Shown: positions 62,076 through 64,000 of the stretch, in pieces
Position numbering within the stretch: position 1 is the stretch's first letter
Layout of the letters: each line of letters begins with the position of its first letter
Assembly (NCBI GenBank): GCA_949316235.1
Contig: OX438742.1
Coordinates: 10,725,315 to 10,789,314 of the forward strand
Reading direction: 5' to 3'
DNA length: 64,000 nucleotides
Source of the DNA: Oegoconia quadripuncta
Taxonomy: Eukaryota; Arthropoda; Insecta; Lepidoptera; Autostichidae
Program-made: the position numbers and the translations under genes
The notes under the pieces: generated by a model
The model's database searches: none
What the model was told of the DNA's origin: nothing
The model's input: only the letters and a program-made list of their open reading frames with translations

Positions 62076-64000
62076 ATGAAGTAAGTTTATATAGTCTGGG
62101 GGTAATCACACTTATCTATTGTTCAAATGTATTTGTAGTATAATTTACTTTATGAATGCACTTTTTACGTCTCTCCAAACACCACTCAGTTGCCTGAAAA
62201 AGATCTCTTGGAGAAAAGCTCACCTTTTTAAATTATTTATTACTGTTTTCTTTTCTATCTTTTTTATTTTCTTTGCAGAATAAGCAATGACAGCTGTGAA
62301 AATGTAATACTTAATAACTGTTTCAAGAAAAATTCTTGAGGGTTGCCAGCGTTATTTATGGTCATACGCGCATTATATAACATCTACAGGATAATCAATT
62401 ACTTACTATGTAAATATTTCATTATGATTAAGAATTACGCAATTTGTAAAGAAAACAAGCGCACAAGCTAAGTTACATCCATTCTACTAACTTAAGGGCC
62501 GTAACTTGTACGTAGTAGGTATGCCGGGGTCCTTAAGTCAGCGACTGGTTTGTCTCAGGGCTGTGTTTTTATCCAGTTACTTGCATTCTGAGGCTTGGAA
62601 CCAGTTTTGTATCTCCAACATTTCGCTCTGGTAACACGACCTTTCACTACACACGGCTTGTGTAACCCGTGCAGCGCTTGCCTGTGTAATCATGCCTTTT
62701 ACAGGTTTCATACGAAAGCGTCAATGGATGTGAACTGACAATTTTATTTCAATCGTAACTCTCAGCTATTTGACTGCAGGCTGTTTCGAAAGAACCCGAC
62801 TTTTCCACGAAAGTGAAATATCTTTTTACAATGTAATTATGTCTATAAATAAATAGTGGACAAAGGGCTGTGCTATACTTTATTTGAGTTATTAAATACT
62901 AGGCAATGTAATAAATAACTCAATCCAAATAGCTTACCATATGGGGTCTGACTTTATGAAAATAGATATGTAGTAGGTGTTGTGTAGGAATTCATATGGA
63001 GAAAGTCGTCCGAGAGTATATAGTTTTTTTTTTAATTTTATTCGACATTAGGCCTGCCTGCATAAAAAGAATCAGCTGTGTAGGTACAACTCCGTGACTG
63101 CTGACAGTACTAAGGGGTAAATTTGCCAAATCTCCACAGCGCATAGAGGTTCAAGATATATTTGGGAGCTTTTATAGGAGGTACCTAATTACTCATATTT
63201 TAAAGGTACATTCGCACTAGTTCATTTGTCCTATTTAGGTACCATTCCTGGGCAGCATCATCATTGATGTAGACGGTACAGAAATCTGCTATTATCTACC
63301 CACCGCGCCGGTTCAGTGTGGGGTTTAGGGAAAATTTCCCCATTGCATGCAATGAAAATGCGAGACACAACTTCCAGCAGTGAACTTCTATTGGTGTATG
63401 ATTAACTGTTTATATATAACTATAGTCAAATCGTAATTAAATTCAAGGACCTTGCTTTCAAAAGATCTAATGCCTAGTTCCAAGTAAGTACAGTCTACCA
63501 AAATCGGCATCCATAAACCTACGCGAACTGTAGTACCTATTACTAACAAAAACCCTAGCTGCGTTGACCACTGTACACTAAGAAGATTTATGGTGGAATT
63601 TCTGCTAAACGGCTATGAATCATGAACCTCACTGATGGGTTCGAATTGATATAAAACTCAAAATTGATTTGTAGTTCGTTGACACGTCGGGCTTATGTCA
63701 GTCAAACATCTGTCAAATGTCGAGTTTTGGCTATAATCATAGAATTATAGTATGCTATAATGTAAGTTTCAAGGCGGATTTATCCCAAAAAGGGATCTCT
63801 TATAGTCCAGGTATTTGCCAAAGAACAGGACAGGGCGTATAAAAGCAAATCAATTTTCACAATTTGGTTGTGAGTGTTAACGAGAAATTAACTTATACAT
63901 ATATATTATATTTATAAATAGTATAAGTTATACATAATTATATCTATTTACAAACAAACTTGTGCGCTTGTAATCTTGAAATTGATATCAAGATATATTG

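Larger units (their letters stand above)
56116..64000. other. Egfr 5' intron or upstream region
   Basis: Contains the candidate signal exon, a family-A SINE (59140-59309) joined to a short dispersed element (59315-59430), a (TATTG)n run near 60070-60090, a (GTAG)n run at 61515-61535 and an inverted dispersed repeat (62030-62075). An unidentified ORF at 58097-58348 (minus) is noted in the findings. Otherwise nothing recognised. Confidence 0.4.

Overview
This window is animal nuclear DNA, AT-rich and intron-rich, and almost certainly from a moth or butterfly. The protein-coding content is insect-like: an EGF receptor with the extra insect furin-like module, a sunday driver/JIP3 homologue and a wurst/DNAJC22 homologue. 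The dispersed repeats also fit Lepidoptera: several tRNA-headed SINEs, R1- and CR1-like LINE debris, and short GCGAAGCCGCGGGC...GCTAGT-ended elements.

Four protein-coding genes can be supported. (1) Minus strand, 3204-21542: the 5' eleven coding exons of sunday driver/JIP3-JIP4, a JNK-pathway and kinesin/dynein cargo scaffold. The rest of the gene runs off the left edge. (2) Plus strand, 9034-9447: a single-exon Ly6/three-finger GPI-anchored protein inside the fourth coding intron of that gene, on the opposite strand. (3) Plus strand, 27576-36026: a complete six-coding-exon DNAJC22 (wurst) gene with an N-terminal TM2-type membrane region and a C-terminal J domain. (4) Minus strand, 48129-55769: the last four coding exons of Egfr, covering the whole mature receptor. 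The signal-peptide exon is either a weak candidate near 60286-60451 or outside the window. The JIP3 and DNAJC22 genes are head to head, about 6 kb apart with mobile elements between them. DNAJC22 and Egfr are tail to tail, about 12 kb apart with a dense SINE/MITE cluster between them.

The rest is introns and intergenic DNA rich in repeats. The main ones are an R1-clade LINE with a 14-bp target-site duplication (22369-23414), a CR1-like LINE (24640-25851), several decayed reverse transcriptases, and three or more tRNA-derived SINE families. There is also a TA-flanked terminal-inverted-repeat DNA transposon family (41447-41939 and 43170-44187), a MITE inserted in a SINE (40703-41075), a foldback MITE in the last Egfr intron (49327-49560) and a ~400-bp tandem duplication of a poly(A)-ended sequence (26376-27185).

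The genes do not form an operon or a single pathway. Egfr and the JIP3 scaffold are both signalling components, but their linkage here is probably incidental. I found no convincing new multi-gene system. The most interesting observations are the pair of tiny in-frame exons (36 and 18 nt) in the JIP3 homologue, a decayed duplicate of one of its exons, the nested Ly6 gene, and the newly delineated TIR elements. All exon boundaries were placed by reading splice signals, reading-frame phase and family similarity from memory; no search was run.
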